A stretch of 49,511 nucleotides of DNA, taken from positions 1 through 49,511 of the forward strand of contig JAHFOI010000004.1 of the NCBI GenBank assembly GCA_023266895.1, given 5' to 3'. A model generated the notes under the pieces. It worked only from the letters and a program-made list of their open reading frames with translations. It did not search any database and had not been told where the DNA came from. The stretch comes from Candidatus Woesearchaeota archaeon. Lineage in GTDB: Archaea > Nanobdellota > Nanobdellia > Woesearchaeales > ARS49. Shown one piece after another: positions 39,851-48,303 of this stretch (positions within the stretch are counted from its first letter, which is position 1; every line of letters begins with the position of its first letter). Both the position numbers and the translations under genes were made by a program.

Positions 39851-40458
39851 AACAATTTCTAACAGGAGCTGACGGTGTGAAGCTTAGCTATGACTTCTGG
39901 CAAGGAACGCAAACTCTACCTGGCGTTCTGCTCGTCCACCAATTGCCCGCAAACAAGTCAAGCTGGCAACCCTTAATTCCTGACCTGATTGCAAAAAGGT
40001 ATACTGTGCTCGCAATTGATTACCGAGGCAGAGGCAATAGTGAGGGGGTATTACAGACTGCGCAAGACTTTCAAAACATAGGTCTTGATGTAAAAGCAGG
40101 ACTTGATTTTTTACGCTCAAAAGGAATTACTACTATAATCATTATTGGCGCTTCAATAGGCGCGAATCACGCATTGATAGCAGCAGTTGAACGAGAGGAG
40201 GTACGTGGCGTTGTGCTTCTGAGCCCAGGACTAGATTATAGAGGTGTCAAAACAGAACCTGCAGCCACAACACTACAAAAACCAGTACTCATCGTCGCAT
40301 CAGAAGATGATGCCTACTCTGCAATGTCAAGCAAGAAGCTGTATGACTTGCTTCCTGGAAAAAAAGAGCTAAAACTATTTAGCACCGCAGGCCATGGTAC
40401 ATACATGTTTTCAGAAGAAAGTTTGAAACCTTTGATACTGAATTTTTTGAAAAAATAG
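39847..40458 (+). CDS. Alpha/beta hydrolase
   Basis: 203 residues. Fold motifs: GVLLVHQLPANKSSWQPLIP (oxyanion-region loop), VLAIDYRGRGNSEG, the nucleophile elbow IIIGASIGANHAL (G-A-S-I-G, Ser), an acid in VASEDDAYS and catalytic His in TAGHGTYMF. Dienelactone-hydrolase-like esterase is the closest general type. GGAGG lies just before the ATG, inside the leader peptide frame. In the operon with the cupredoxin, and perhaps formerly lipid-anchored through the preceding frame. Confidence 0.85.
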   Translation: MKQFLTGADGVKLSYDFWQGTQTLPGVLLVHQLPANKSSWQPLIPDLIAKRYTVLAIDYRGRGNSEGVLQTAQDFQNIGLDVKAGLDFLRSKGITTIIIIGASIGANHALIAAVEREEVRGVVLLSPGLDYRGVKTEPAATTLQKPVLIVASEDDAYSAMSSKKLYDLLPGKKELKLFSTAGHGTYMFSEESLKPLILNFLKK

Positions 40459-40504
40459 TTTTGCGCTGGCGTGTGCTGTCCCTTCTTTAGGCATAACGGG
40501 AAAA

Positions 40505-40885
40505 ATGACGCAGGAATATTTTCGTGCCACAAGTCTTAAAAAGAACAATTTATTTTCAGAATTCATGAGTGAAGACTGGTATTACCTATTTGTACGACCT
40601 AAAGGAAGTTCTGAAGAGTATAGGCTAGTTCTTGATAAGGGAATGCTAATTCATCCTGAAGAGGAAGATAAAATTCCTTTTCACACCAGTAGAGTTGGTG
40701 CAGCAATTGCAGAGTGTTCTGCTAGAGGGTATGCAGTTGTGAAATATGCACCACACGAGCTTCCTTCTGATCTTGCAACCAAAATACGAAAACTATGTGG
40801 AGTCCCAGAACCAGTACCAGAAAGTATTCCTACTGAAGAACCTTCTCAGGCCATTTCTTTAGAGGAATTGTTCAAGAAAAAATAG
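40505..40885 (+). CDS. Hypothetical protein, 126 residues
   Basis: Not recognised. A small soluble alpha/beta domain (DWYYLFVRPKGSSEEYRLVL, then SRVGAAIAECSARGYAVVKY) with a Pro/Glu-rich C-terminal tail (VPEPVPESIPTEEP). The promoter is weak (TTCTTTAGG about 23 bp upstream). It lies directly before relics of a vapC-mutY duplication. Confidence 0.55.
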   Translation: MTQEYFRATSLKKNNLFSEFMSEDWYYLFVRPKGSSEEYRLVLDKGMLIHPEEEDKIPFHTSRVGAAIAECSARGYAVVKYAPHELPSDLATKIRKLCGVPEPVPESIPTEEPSQAISLEELFKKK

Positions 40886-40899
40886 TCTGCTTTTCCACT

Positions 40900-40974
40900 G
40901 TAGAACAAGAACACGCTTTATTTCTCCTTATCAATAATGACTTTCAGGGATTGTCAACTGTCAAAGTCTTTTAA
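40900..40974 (+). pseudogene. C-terminal relic of a VapC gene
   Basis: Reads TVEQEHALFLLINNDFQG then LSTVKVF and stop, aligning with the end of the intact VapC at 42023 (TAEQERAILLTMDHDFQG, then TPNTKVV). The rest of the gene is absent. Together with the next entry it is a diverged second copy of the vapC-mutY junction. Confidence 0.7.
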
Positions 40975-40979
40975 GGTAA

Positions 40980-41030
40980 TTACACCTTTTTCTTTTTAAT
41001 CACAACAAGCCCATCGCGTTCCAATCCAGA
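40980..41030 (-). pseudogene. C-terminal relic of mutY
   Basis: On the minus strand: ISGLERDGLVVIKKKKV then stop, aligning with the MutY end LSGLEHDGLIVVENKLVRLP. It is cut off at 41030 by repeat B2. The order and orientation (vapC end, then mutY end on the other strand) are those of the intact genes at 41970-42075. Confidence 0.7.
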
Positions 41031-41200
41031 AATGAAAACTCCCAACCACCCAAAGGGTTGCTCGCTTTGGCTCGCAATCCTCGCCTGCTGTCTCGGAGTG
41101 GGGTATCTCTATACAAGCAAGAGGAGTTTTCAATGTTTCATACCCCTCAAAAATTTTACTCACCCAGTCACCGCAAGCGGTGGGGTATGAAACAAATCAA
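41030..41200. repeat. Dispersed repeat B2
   Basis: 171 bp, nearly identical to two blocks of B1. It consists of two neighbouring inverted-repeat units: GAAAACTCC ... GGAGTTTTC, then TTTCATACCCC ... GGGGTATGAAA (perfect 11 bp). A 52-codon frame from the ATG at 41032 begins like the one in B1 (MKTPNHPKGCSLWLAIL, CCLGVGYLYT). It interrupts the mutY relic. The following 243 bp to the VapB gene contain only a spaced inverted repeat (TTTTTCAAGG at about 41230, CCTTGAAAAA at about 41307). Confidence 0.7.
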
Positions 41201-41443
41201 TTCTTGAAAATTCTTACGTCTGATTACTTTTTCAAGGTTATTGAGCGCGTGAGGTTTTACTCGTAAAATAAGCAACCGCAGCAGAAGCGAAAAAGGAGCA
41301 TGAATCCTTGAAAAACTCCTACACAGTACAGAGACGATCGGACTTCAAGAAACAAATCTCCTTGAAGAAATTTCTCGAATACTCACTTCACGAGCCTAAC
41401 CAATTACAAAGATTTAAATAAAACTATAGCTATAACTATTGCT

Positions 41444-41641
41444 ATGGCAACAACTATTCAGGTTTCAGAAACAACCAAACAATTGCTTCAAATGGCTAAA
41501 GAAGAAGAAGGAGCACAAAGCTATGATGCGTTGATACGAGAGGTCTTTATGCAAAAATCAGGCATTCCAAAATCACTGTTTGGCAAAGGAAAAGGAGCTG
41601 GTTGGAAAAAAGTAGACCGCATGAAATTTAGAGGAGAATAG
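41444..41641 (+). CDS. VapB-like antitoxin
   Basis: 65 residues: a ribbon-helix-helix-like start (TTIQVSETTKQLLQMAKEEE, then SYDALIREVFMQ) and a basic C-terminal toxin-binding tail (FGKGKGAGWKKVDRMKF). TTTAAATA at 41413-41420 lies 23 bp upstream of the ATG. The toxin starts one base after its stop. Confidence 0.8.
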   Translation: MATTIQVSETTKQLLQMAKEEEGAQSYDALIREVFMQKSGIPKSLFGKGKGAGWKKVDRMKFRGE

Positions 41642-41642
41642 A

Positions 41643-42023
41643 ATGACCTTATACGCAATCGATAGTTCTGTGTGGATTGAGTACTTTGATGGCACCTCAA
41701 AAGGCCAACTGATCAGTCAATTAATAGAGAAAGAAAGCCTGCGAACATCTATTCTTGCTATGGCTGAAATTGCAGATTCATTTGCACGAGACAATAGAGA
41801 TTGCACTGAACTGGTTGAGTTCGTAAAATCCCGATCAACCATTGTACAACTTAGTATTCCACTTTCGTTGCGTGCAGCAATCCTAAAAAAAAGCATTCGA
41901 AAACAAAAGCCTAAATTCGGCCTTGCAGATGCAATCCATCTTGCAACAGCAGAACAAGAACGTGCAATACTCCTTACAATGGATCATGATTTTCAAGGAA
42001 CACCAAACACCAAAGTTGTTTAA
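41643..42023 (+). CDS. VapC-like PIN-domain toxin
   Basis: 126 residues, a standard VapC length. PIN acids: YAIDSSVWIEYFDG, SILAMAEIADSF, FGLADAIHLATA and LTMDHDFQG. Expected to be an RNase neutralised by the preceding VapB. The stop overlaps the stop of convergent mutY by four bases. A diverged relic of its 3' end lies at 40900. Confidence 0.87.
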   Translation: MTLYAIDSSVWIEYFDGTSKGQLISQLIEKESLRTSILAMAEIADSFARDNRDCTELVEFVKSRSTIVQLSIPLSLRAAILKKSIRKQKPKFGLADAIHLATAEQERAILLTMDHDFQGTPNTKVV

Positions 42024-42850
42024 GGCAATCTCACTAGTTTATTCTCAACAACAATGAGTCCATCATGTTCCAATCCAGAAAGCAGTTCCTGCACATCTTT
42101 ACGAGGTATGCTCTTTTTTAGTTGAGTTACAGTCTGAGATTTTTCTCGTAACAAACTCAAGATCTTCCCACGCGCCTGTCGTCGCGAACCTTCAAAGGTA
42201 GTTTGTGTCTTCTTCTTAATACCTTGCGGAAATCCCTTTAGAAGTGCAGGACAGTGTTTTGCAAAAGGACAGCTTGTGCATTGAGGGGTTTTATTGCAGA
42301 TAAGAGCGCCAAATTCCATGACTGCATTATTCCACTCGCGACTATTATGTTGCGGAAGAAATTCTTTCGCGAGATTAGTGACTTTTTTCAGGTCAGCGTT
42401 TTCCACACCACAAAACAAACGCGAAAACACACGCCGCACATTTGTGTCCACAACTACTGCAGGATAATTACGTGAAAAACTCGCGACTGCTGCAGCAGTA
42501 TACGGCCCAATCGCAGGAAGTTGTTCTAATTCAAAAGGACTCTTAGGAAAGCTACCTCTTGCAACAACTGCTTGCGCGCACTTTTGCAACAGAACAGCAC
42601 GACGATTATAACCCAAACCAGCCCACGCTTGAATTATTTCAGAAGTAAGGGCTTTTGCCAGGGCTTCAACAGTGGGAAATAATTCCAAAAACCTTTTGTA
42701 ATACTCAACAACACGGCTCACTTGAGTCTGCTGAAGCATGACTTCAGAAACAAGAATTTTGTAAGGCTCAGTCGTGTGACGCCAAGGAAGATCACGTTTG
42801 TGCGTAGCATACCATAACAAAAGAGTTGATTCAAACTGCTGCTGTTTCAC
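42020..42850 (-). CDS. mutY: A/G-specific adenine DNA glycosylase
   Basis: 276 residues. It removes adenine mispaired with 8-oxoguanine. HhH-GPD core: RDLPWRHTTEPYKILVSEVM, LQQTQVSRVVEYYKRF, then AIGPYTAAAVASF and VVDTNVRRVFSR with the catalytic Asp. The 4Fe-4S cluster ligands are CNKTPQCTSCPFAKHC. A C-terminal winged-helix-like domain replaces the NUDT-like domain of longer MutY. The start overlaps the stop of the P-loop gene (ATGA), so the two are coupled. Confidence 0.93.
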   Translation of the reverse strand: MKQQQFESTLLLWYATHKRDLPWRHTTEPYKILVSEVMLQQTQVSRVVEYYKRFLELFPTVEALAKALTSEIIQAWAGLGYNRRAVLLQKCAQAVVARGSFPKSPFELEQLPAIGPYTAAAVASFSRNYPAVVVDTNVRRVFSRLFCGVENADLKKVTNLAKEFLPQHNSREWNNAVMEFGALICNKTPQCTSCPFAKHCPALLKGFPQGIKKKTQTTFEGSRRQARGKILSLLREKSQTVTQLKKSIPRKDVQELLSGLEHDGLIVVENKLVRLP

Positions 42851-43374
42851 TTCTTACATTCCTCAGCAAGTTTTGCGAAATACGCAGCCTGTTCCTTTTT
42901 GGCATGTAACAAAACTATTTTGCAGGCATACTTTTTTTTTATTTTTTCAAAATAAATTCCTTTTTTACCTTCAGGTCTAAAATCATGCCACATAAACTTG
43001 AGAAGATTCCACAGACCAAAAAGACTCTCCTTTTCGGGTGCTTGGGAGTGCTTTCTTTTGAAGTATCGAGTAATAATGCGATACGCTAAGATAATGCGGT
43101 TTTCTGTGAGAATAATTATTTTTTGAGAAGATTGCGCAAGTGAACTATTCCATGCTGAAGGAAATGCGCCACAAATCCACCTTCTTTTTTTTGCAAGCGT
43201 ACGTGCAAGTCTAGATCTCTGTGGTTTAGAACGTATAATTGTGAACTTTTCTTTAAAAATAATGTCATCAATATCATAAAAAGGAATACGTATTGCTTTG
43301 GAAAGTCGTTCTCCACGATAATTCTTTCCAGTGCCCGCATTGCCCAGAATGAGAATTCTGCTAAGCTTTTTCAT
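42847..43374 (-). CDS. P-loop NTPase, adenylate kinase/FlaR-like, variant Walker A
   Basis: 175 residues. N-terminal ILILGNAGTGKNYRGERL matches a Walker A loop except that the usual Ser/Thr after Lys is Asn. Then IPFYDIDDIIFKEKF and RRWICGAFPSAWN, as in FlaR-like small kinases. Nucleotide binding may be changed. It is translated together with mutY. No substrate can be proposed. Confidence 0.7.
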   Translation of the reverse strand: MKKLSRILILGNAGTGKNYRGERLSKAIRIPFYDIDDIIFKEKFTIIRSKPQRSRLARTLAKKRRWICGAFPSAWNSSLAQSSQKIIILTENRIILAYRIITRYFKRKHSQAPEKESLFGLWNLLKFMWHDFRPEGKKGIYFEKIKKKYACKIVLLHAKKEQAAYFAKLAEECKK

Positions 43375-43404
43375 GAAACAGTACTTGCAGAGATAGTTAT
43401 TAAA

Positions 43405-43929
43405 TTATTCCCTACAATGCTCGCAAAAGAGCTCGCCTTGTTGTTCATGAAGATCATCAGCATAATTACCGCAGGCACTACACATGCCTTTGCTAATCTT
43501 GCGGTCTTGCTCACGAAGCTCAATCTTATTCGCAAGAACATCAAATAAGTCAGGCTGCACTTTAAGAATGTCTTTACCAGTAATTAAGCCAGCAAGCTTT
43601 CCATTATGTACGACGGGCAAGTGCCTGATGTTATGGTCACGCAGCAACTGCATTGCATCGCCCAAGTCCTGTTCTGGACTAATCGTGATGAGTGTTGTTT
43701 CCATAATTTCCTTTGCAGTCATGGAAGAAGAAGGCTTGTCTGCAATCATCGCTTTGCGCACCATGTCCTGCTCAGTGAACAATCCAATCACTTGCTCGTT
43801 TTCAACAACTAACAAGGAACCAACATGCTCTTTGGCCATTATTTTTGCGCATGCAAGAAGTGTTGCATTTAACCCAACAGTAATGGGTTTGATAGTCATT
43901 GTATCGCCCACTTGCATTCCAGTGTCCAT
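43405..43929 (-). CDS. CBS-pair protein with C-terminal zinc ribbon
   Basis: 174 residues. Two CBS motifs (GLNATLLACAKIMAKEHVGS with VIGLFTEQDMVRK, and PEQDLGDAMQLLRDHNIRHL with LAGLITGKDIL) form one Bateman module that binds adenine nucleotides. The tail carries CSACGNYAD and CEHCRE, a probable zinc ribbon. The start at 43929 is fixed by CTTAAATAG at 43952-43960; the longer frame to 44082 enters repeat A3. Confidence 0.85.
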   Translation of the reverse strand: MDTGMQVGDTMTIKPITVGLNATLLACAKIMAKEHVGSLLVVENEQVIGLFTEQDMVRKAMIADKPSSSMTAKEIMETTLITISPEQDLGDAMQLLRDHNIRHLPVVHNGKLAGLITGKDILKVQPDLFDVLANKIELREQDRKISKGMCSACGNYADDLHEQQGELFCEHCRE

Positions 43930-43975
43930 AAAAATAAAACAGCAGTACACGCTATTTAAGATTATCGCTAGTAGA

Positions 43976-44068
43976 GACTCTGGTGAAAAACTTCCTTTTC
44001 TATGCGTTCGTAGGTTCAGTTTCACCTCACCGCTGCTTCCGAGCTCGCGCACTTTTTTCACCAGAGCC
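43976..44068. mobile_element. Repeat A3: short deleted copy of family A
   Basis: About 93 bp with left end GACTCTGGTGAAAA and right end TTTTCACCAGAGCC, the family A terminal inverted repeats. The interior retains only TTCAGTTTCACCTCACCGCTG-like sequence shared with A2. No 9-bp flanking duplication is seen. It sits between divergent genes and close to both promoters. Confidence 0.7.
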
Positions 44069-44124
44069 GTTTCAACCCACACCTTTTTAAATCACAAACA
44101 CCTTGTACCCTAAATGGGGAGTTT

Positions 44125-45300
44125 ATGGATATAAGCAAATTATTAGAACAAGAAGGCTGGGGCGTAGATTATCAAGATAGTTCTGAAGATCCAGATGATG
44201 CACTTATTGGCGCCACTTGGAACCACGCGATTACGCCTGCAAAAAAGTCTGTTGCACCGCCTGCAAAACAAACTACTTCAACACGCAAATCCTTAGATCA
44301 AACAATTCAGTCAGGCATTTGGAACAACAGCAGAGTGGGCGCGGGCGCAGATGCTCTTCAGTCAGCACTGCTTTCAGAATATGGCAAAGATTCTATGCGC
44401 ATTGTTTCATTAGTGAATGGCGCACGAAAGAAAGAAAAAACATACACCATCCAACGCTTGTGCACAGACTATCTGCGAGGCAATAGTGAACTTAATCAAA
44501 AAGATTTCACACTACTCGCAAGCGTGTACTGCACTGCAGCAGAAGTGATGCAACAAACAGGCACGCGAACACTTACTCCAGAACAAGAACTGCTTGCAAG
44601 AGCACTTGCACCAGCACAACAAGTGTACAAGCACGCACACAAAAAGCCAAAAGACATCAGAGCACACCTCCTCAACACAAAATATGCTGCAAACGCTTTT
44701 GGTAATCAGATTAGCCTCAAGAAAACAAAAACAGGCTACACAGGAGAAGCAGTTATAGGTGACAAACAATATTCTTACAAACTCTCAAGCACTGACCAAC
44801 GCAAGATAGACAGTGTTGTTGCAGCAGTTTATACAGGAATTTCCGCAACACAATACCAAAAAGTTCAGCAACAAGAATATGCTCGCCTGATCACAACAAA
44901 CATCACCAAACAAGTAGCACAGTATTTAACAAAAGAAACCGCAAAATGCCTTGCAAAAAAAGACTATGAAAGCATCACACAGGCAATAGCACATCTTGAC
45001 ATACTCAAACAAGATAAAAAAACATACTCTGAATTTGTGACTAATGAAAAGAAAAAAATCGCAACAGCACTTGAGTACTGCATTGCAAAACAACAACAGC
45101 TCAGCGACAAAGGAAGCATTTTCAGAAGAAAAAGCAAGAAAAAGTACACCGCAGACTTACACACAGCACGTGCATACCTTGATGCAGCAGACGCGCTTAA
45201 ACAACACACGCCAATGAAAAGCGTGAGCTATGCTTACCTTCGACAAAGTATTGATGCAAAAATCAACGCGAACACATCCTGCACAAAGTATGCTGCGTAA
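44125..45300 (+). CDS. Hypothetical protein, 391 residues
   Basis: Not recognised. An acidic N-terminus with a Trp-containing repeat (GATWNHAITPAKKS and SGIWNNSRVGAGAD), then a long helical, Lys/Gln/Ala-rich body (ITKQVAQYLTKETAKCLAKK, IAHLDILKQDKKTYSEF). No signal or membrane helix. TTTTTAAAT at 44084-44092 and GGGGAG before the ATG give a short leader. It could be a structural or nucleoid-associated protein; no evidence decides. Confidence 0.65.
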   Translation: MDISKLLEQEGWGVDYQDSSEDPDDALIGATWNHAITPAKKSVAPPAKQTTSTRKSLDQTIQSGIWNNSRVGAGADALQSALLSEYGKDSMRIVSLVNGARKKEKTYTIQRLCTDYLRGNSELNQKDFTLLASVYCTAAEVMQQTGTRTLTPEQELLARALAPAQQVYKHAHKKPKDIRAHLLNTKYAANAFGNQISLKKTKTGYTGEAVIGDKQYSYKLSSTDQRKIDSVVAAVYTGISATQYQKVQQQEYARLITTNITKQVAQYLTKETAKCLAKKDYESITQAIAHLDILKQDKKTYSEFVTNEKKKIATALEYCIAKQQQLSDKGSIFRRKSKKKYTADLHTARAYLDAADALKQHTPMKSVSYAYLRQSIDAKINANTSCTKYAA

Positions 45301-45331
45301 AAAATACTTTTTTCTATCAACATCACTGCCT

Positions 45332-45475
45332 AACCAGACTCACTGCGGTTCGTAGGTCTGCAACAAGTTGCAACCAGACTCACTGCGGTTCGAAGTACTC
45401 AAAAATGATTCGTATTTTTGGCACCTGCTCAGCATCTTCGCAGTCTTGCAAGTTACTTGCAACCAAGCGGCAGGG
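45332..45475. repeat. Repeat remnants: 21-bp unit twice plus a B-like tail
   Basis: AACCAGACTCACTGCGGTTCG occurs at 45332-45352 and again, identical, at 45372-45392, 40 bp apart. A1 contains the related CAGACTCACTACGGTTCGTAG. Further on, TTGCAAGTTACTTGCAACCAAGCGG matches a B1-specific segment near 23860. The region looks like a graveyard of families A and B. Confidence 0.5.
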
Positions 45476-45518
45476 TATTCTCAACAAATAAAAAAATAAA
45501 AGAAAAACGAGTTAAAAA

Positions 45519-45863
45519 CTAATTCTTTGCACAAGCATAAACCGCTTTGAATGCCACTAACAATGCTGCTGGTGCAACAAGGCTAAGAATGTTGTCAAGC
45601 ACTGCCGATATAATACCTGTTCCAAGCACAGGAACTATAGTTGCATTACCTGCTGCAAGAAGTGCAATGCTTGCAACAAGGAATTCTGTTGTTTCTTTAA
45701 CAGTAATATTAAGTAATCCAACAATGAGTCCAAGCAACACCAACACCCATGAAATCCATGCTTGTGATTGTAAACTAGGAATTATCCCTGCAATCAGCGC
45801 AAGCGCAATAGACACTAAAAACAAATAATTTCCTATTTTTGGTTCTGTTGATTTTTTTGCCAT
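45519..45863 (-). CDS. Small four-helix membrane protein
   Basis: 114 residues with four hydrophobic segments (YLFLVSIALALIAGIIPS, WISWVLVLLGLIVGLLNI, FLVASIALLAAGNATIVPV, ILSLVAPAALLVAFKAVYAC). Not assigned to a family; similar proteins of unknown function are common in small-genome archaea. GTATATAAAAAGG at about 45905-45917 is the promoter, with a leader of about 20 nt. Confidence 0.7.
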   Translation of the reverse strand: MAKKSTEPKIGNYLFLVSIALALIAGIIPSLQSQAWISWVLVLLGLIVGLLNITVKETTEFLVASIALLAAGNATIVPVLGTGIISAVLDNILSLVAPAALLVAFKAVYACAKN

Positions 45864-45995
45864 GATTCACACTCCGAAATGATGATAAAGACTTTTTACA
45901 AGAGGTATATAAAAAGGTTTATCACTACTTTTGAGAAATAACTCATACCATTGTCGAGCTCAAAAGCTACAACCTGATACTAACTGATAAAAAAG

Positions 45996-46931
45996 CTAGA
46001 AAAAATTATGCGCGTTTTGACTTGCGATGGCTGGAGAAAGAACTTTTTCTGCATGCCCAAGGATGTGCTGAGTATGTTGGTTTGATTCTGCACGCTGAAT
46101 ACATGCAAGTTGGTCCACTGCAATAAGACCATAGGGATACCCAGGCAGTTGTGCATCATTTGCCTGACTTGCAAGGCTGTTTGCCGCAATCAGAAGTTGT
46201 TCTGGTGCTGCAACATCAAGTTTGAACACGTGCTGGCTTCGAGAGTGTAATTTAACAAAACCAGTAGTTGTGGCGTTATGCGCCCTAAATAACCATGCCT
46301 GGCGAGGCCCTTGAACAAGCAACTGGGCAGGAATGCTTTTCCCTGCTACATCAACAAAAGCAGTAGTTTTTGATAGTGCTGAAAGAATAGTATGTTGTCC
46401 GTCAGCTATTGCACGTATTTGTGCAAGGGCAGGTTGTTCAGCAACTGTTTGTGCACTAAGTTCACCATCAAGAACAAGCAAGTTTGCAGTATTGTCACGC
46501 GAAAGATACTGTTGTGCCATGCTAAGTTCTGCAAGTCTACGCACAATTCCTGCAACTGCAGCAACGCTTGCAGCATGGAGGCCTTGGCGCAGGTCATCTC
46601 CAAGTAAGTCAAATGGACCGCAACAAAAGCGTGTGCCAAAGTTTTCCACATCACACATTCGTTCAGTGGTAAGTTTTGCCAAACTAAAAAACTCTTGAGT
46701 TTCACGTTTCCATTCCTGCGCAGGTTGGGCATTAAAAGAAATTCCTGCAATTCGTATAAGCTGAGCGCAAAAACTTGGCGTGTTCACAAGTACTGCATTG
46801 CTTCCATCAACAAATGTGCATGAAGAAACAGCAGGCTCCAGCAAGGTGTACTCACCAAGAATATCAGTACACGTATTGATTTTACTTGACGCTTCTAACG
46901 CTTTAATCAGTGTTTGGGTTGGAGTTTGCAT
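45996..46931 (-). CDS. NurA-like nuclease domain protein
   Basis: 311 residues. The pattern of NurA (5'-3' nuclease acting with HerA in DNA end resection) is seen: FVDGSNAVLVN near the N-terminus, LLVLDGELSAQ in the middle, and LPGYPYGLIAVDQLACI near the end. The acidic residues of the first two could bind metal. HerA, Mre11 and Rad50 are not in the window, so the assignment rests on motifs. Its first 25 bases overlap the end of the cca gene. Confidence 0.65.
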   Translation of the reverse strand: MQTPTQTLIKALEASSKINTCTDILGEYTLLEPAVSSCTFVDGSNAVLVNTPSFCAQLIRIAGISFNAQPAQEWKRETQEFFSLAKLTTERMCDVENFGTRFCCGPFDLLGDDLRQGLHAASVAAVAGIVRRLAELSMAQQYLSRDNTANLLVLDGELSAQTVAEQPALAQIRAIADGQHTILSALSKTTAFVDVAGKSIPAQLLVQGPRQAWLFRAHNATTTGFVKLHSRSQHVFKLDVAAPEQLLIAANSLASQANDAQLPGYPYGLIAVDQLACIQRAESNQHTQHILGHAEKVLSPAIASQNAHNFF

Positions 46932-48181
46932 AATTTGCAGGAGAGTACACGATTACAAATATATGCTTCTTTGATAATCAGCTGAACTCTTTTCTCTGGT
47001 GTTGTGACAGCACGTTTAACACGCGCCCACACTACTTGTTCGCCTTTTATTTTTTTAATAAAGTTATCAGGATGCGCTTTTTTAAATTTTACAACATGCT
47101 CAGACAGGCGTAGTGGCGGCCCTTGAATTTCTTGCGTGACAGGCAACTGATTTTTTCTGAGAACATACCACCACAATGCCTTTTCTTTGCCATTCCATTC
47201 CCAGCCTGAGTCTCGCACACCAAATTCTTCTAGCTGCTGTCCGAGATATTCAAACGCTTTAAGCATTTTTGTTCCTGCAATATCTTGTGGATCTTTGAGT
47301 GGTGTGCAAGAAACAACCATAAGTTCTCCTTTTTTCGCAAGTGCATCAAGATTCAGAATTTTTTCTTCAAAAAAGCTTTTTGCGGGTTTTTGAATGAATT
47401 TTTTTGCAGCGATTACTAATGCGTCAAATGTTTCTTTACTTACTGCGGCAGCAGCATTACGTTCTGGCTGAACCGGATCAATAACAACCAGAGGCCCTTG
47501 CGTTTTGTTCGTGTTGAGAACCAATAACGGATTTATGGCATGGGTTTTATTGATGTCAATAATAACTTTTGGCTTCCATTGCGCAATAGCAGAGAGTGCT
47601 TTCCAAAACCCTTTATACTTGATGATCAGCAGATCTGCAACGTGTCCTGAAATTCCTTTAATGTAACTTTCTGCACCATAGACGCGGTTTGCTTTGCAGA
47701 ATTTTTTGAAAAGACGTATGTCATCAGTGAGGTTTGCAGCGTGCTGTTGCACCCATGCAACATGTTTGCTGCTAAAGTCAGTCGTGTTCTCAGCATCTTG
47801 ACTTTTTTTTATTGCAAGTGCTGGAATTATTTCATACAACACCTCATTTTTGAGATGAAAGTAATCCCTGCTACCACGAATTCGTATAGGATGCCATGCC
47901 TCAAGAGCAGTGTGAAGCATGTTGCTTAAATCTTGGTTCTTGTGTCGCAAATCAAATAATACAAAAATATCAACATCATAATCTCCTTCAAGCCAGGTGT
48001 CTTTTGCATAACTTCCTCCCAATACTGCTTTGGCATGAAGTTTTTGTTTTTTGAGTTGTGCATTAAGCTGTGACAAAAATTCTTTTACCAGAGGAAGGAC
48101 TTTTTTTCTCGTATCCTCTTGCGGACTAATATCCTGAAGCACCTGAACAAAGAGTGCCTTGGTTTTTGCGGATGGTTTCAT
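46907..48181 (-). CDS. cca: CCA tRNA nucleotidyltransferase, archaeal class I
   Basis: 424 residues, typical length. It adds CCA to tRNA 3' ends, which is needed here because the tRNA at 5434 lacks an encoded CCA. Catalytic motif VLGGSYAKDTWLEGDYDVDI, then SRDYFHLKNEVLYEIIPAL; the C-terminal half includes YGAESYIKGISGHVADLLII, characteristic of archaeal enzymes. Promoter AGTATAAAAG at 48202-48211. Confidence 0.95.
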   Translation of the reverse strand: MKPSAKTKALFVQVLQDISPQEDTRKKVLPLVKEFLSQLNAQLKKQKLHAKAVLGGSYAKDTWLEGDYDVDIFVLFDLRHKNQDLSNMLHTALEAWHPIRIRGSRDYFHLKNEVLYEIIPALAIKKSQDAENTTDFSSKHVAWVQQHAANLTDDIRLFKKFCKANRVYGAESYIKGISGHVADLLIIKYKGFWKALSAIAQWKPKVIIDINKTHAINPLLVLNTNKTQGPLVVIDPVQPERNAAAAVSKETFDALVIAAKKFIQKPAKSFFEEKILNLDALAKKGELMVVSCTPLKDPQDIAGTKMLKAFEYLGQQLEEFGVRDSGWEWNGKEKALWWYVLRKNQLPVTQEIQGPPLRLSEHVVKFKKAHPDNFIKKIKGEQVVWARVKRAVTTPEKRVQLIIKEAYICNRVLSCKLCKLQPKH

Positions 48182-48303
48182 GCAGAGGATTCAATTCAGT
48201 CAGTATAAAAGGCTTTGTGAATTAACACCCGTAGCAATACTCCGAAGAAAGCCGCCACAACATTAATATACTTATTATCTGGCTAGTCTAAAAAAGAGGT
48301 TGT

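Noticed and set aside
45332-45392. CRISPR array
   Set aside because: Only two 21-bp units with one spacer of 19 bp, related to dispersed repeats; no cas genes in the window.
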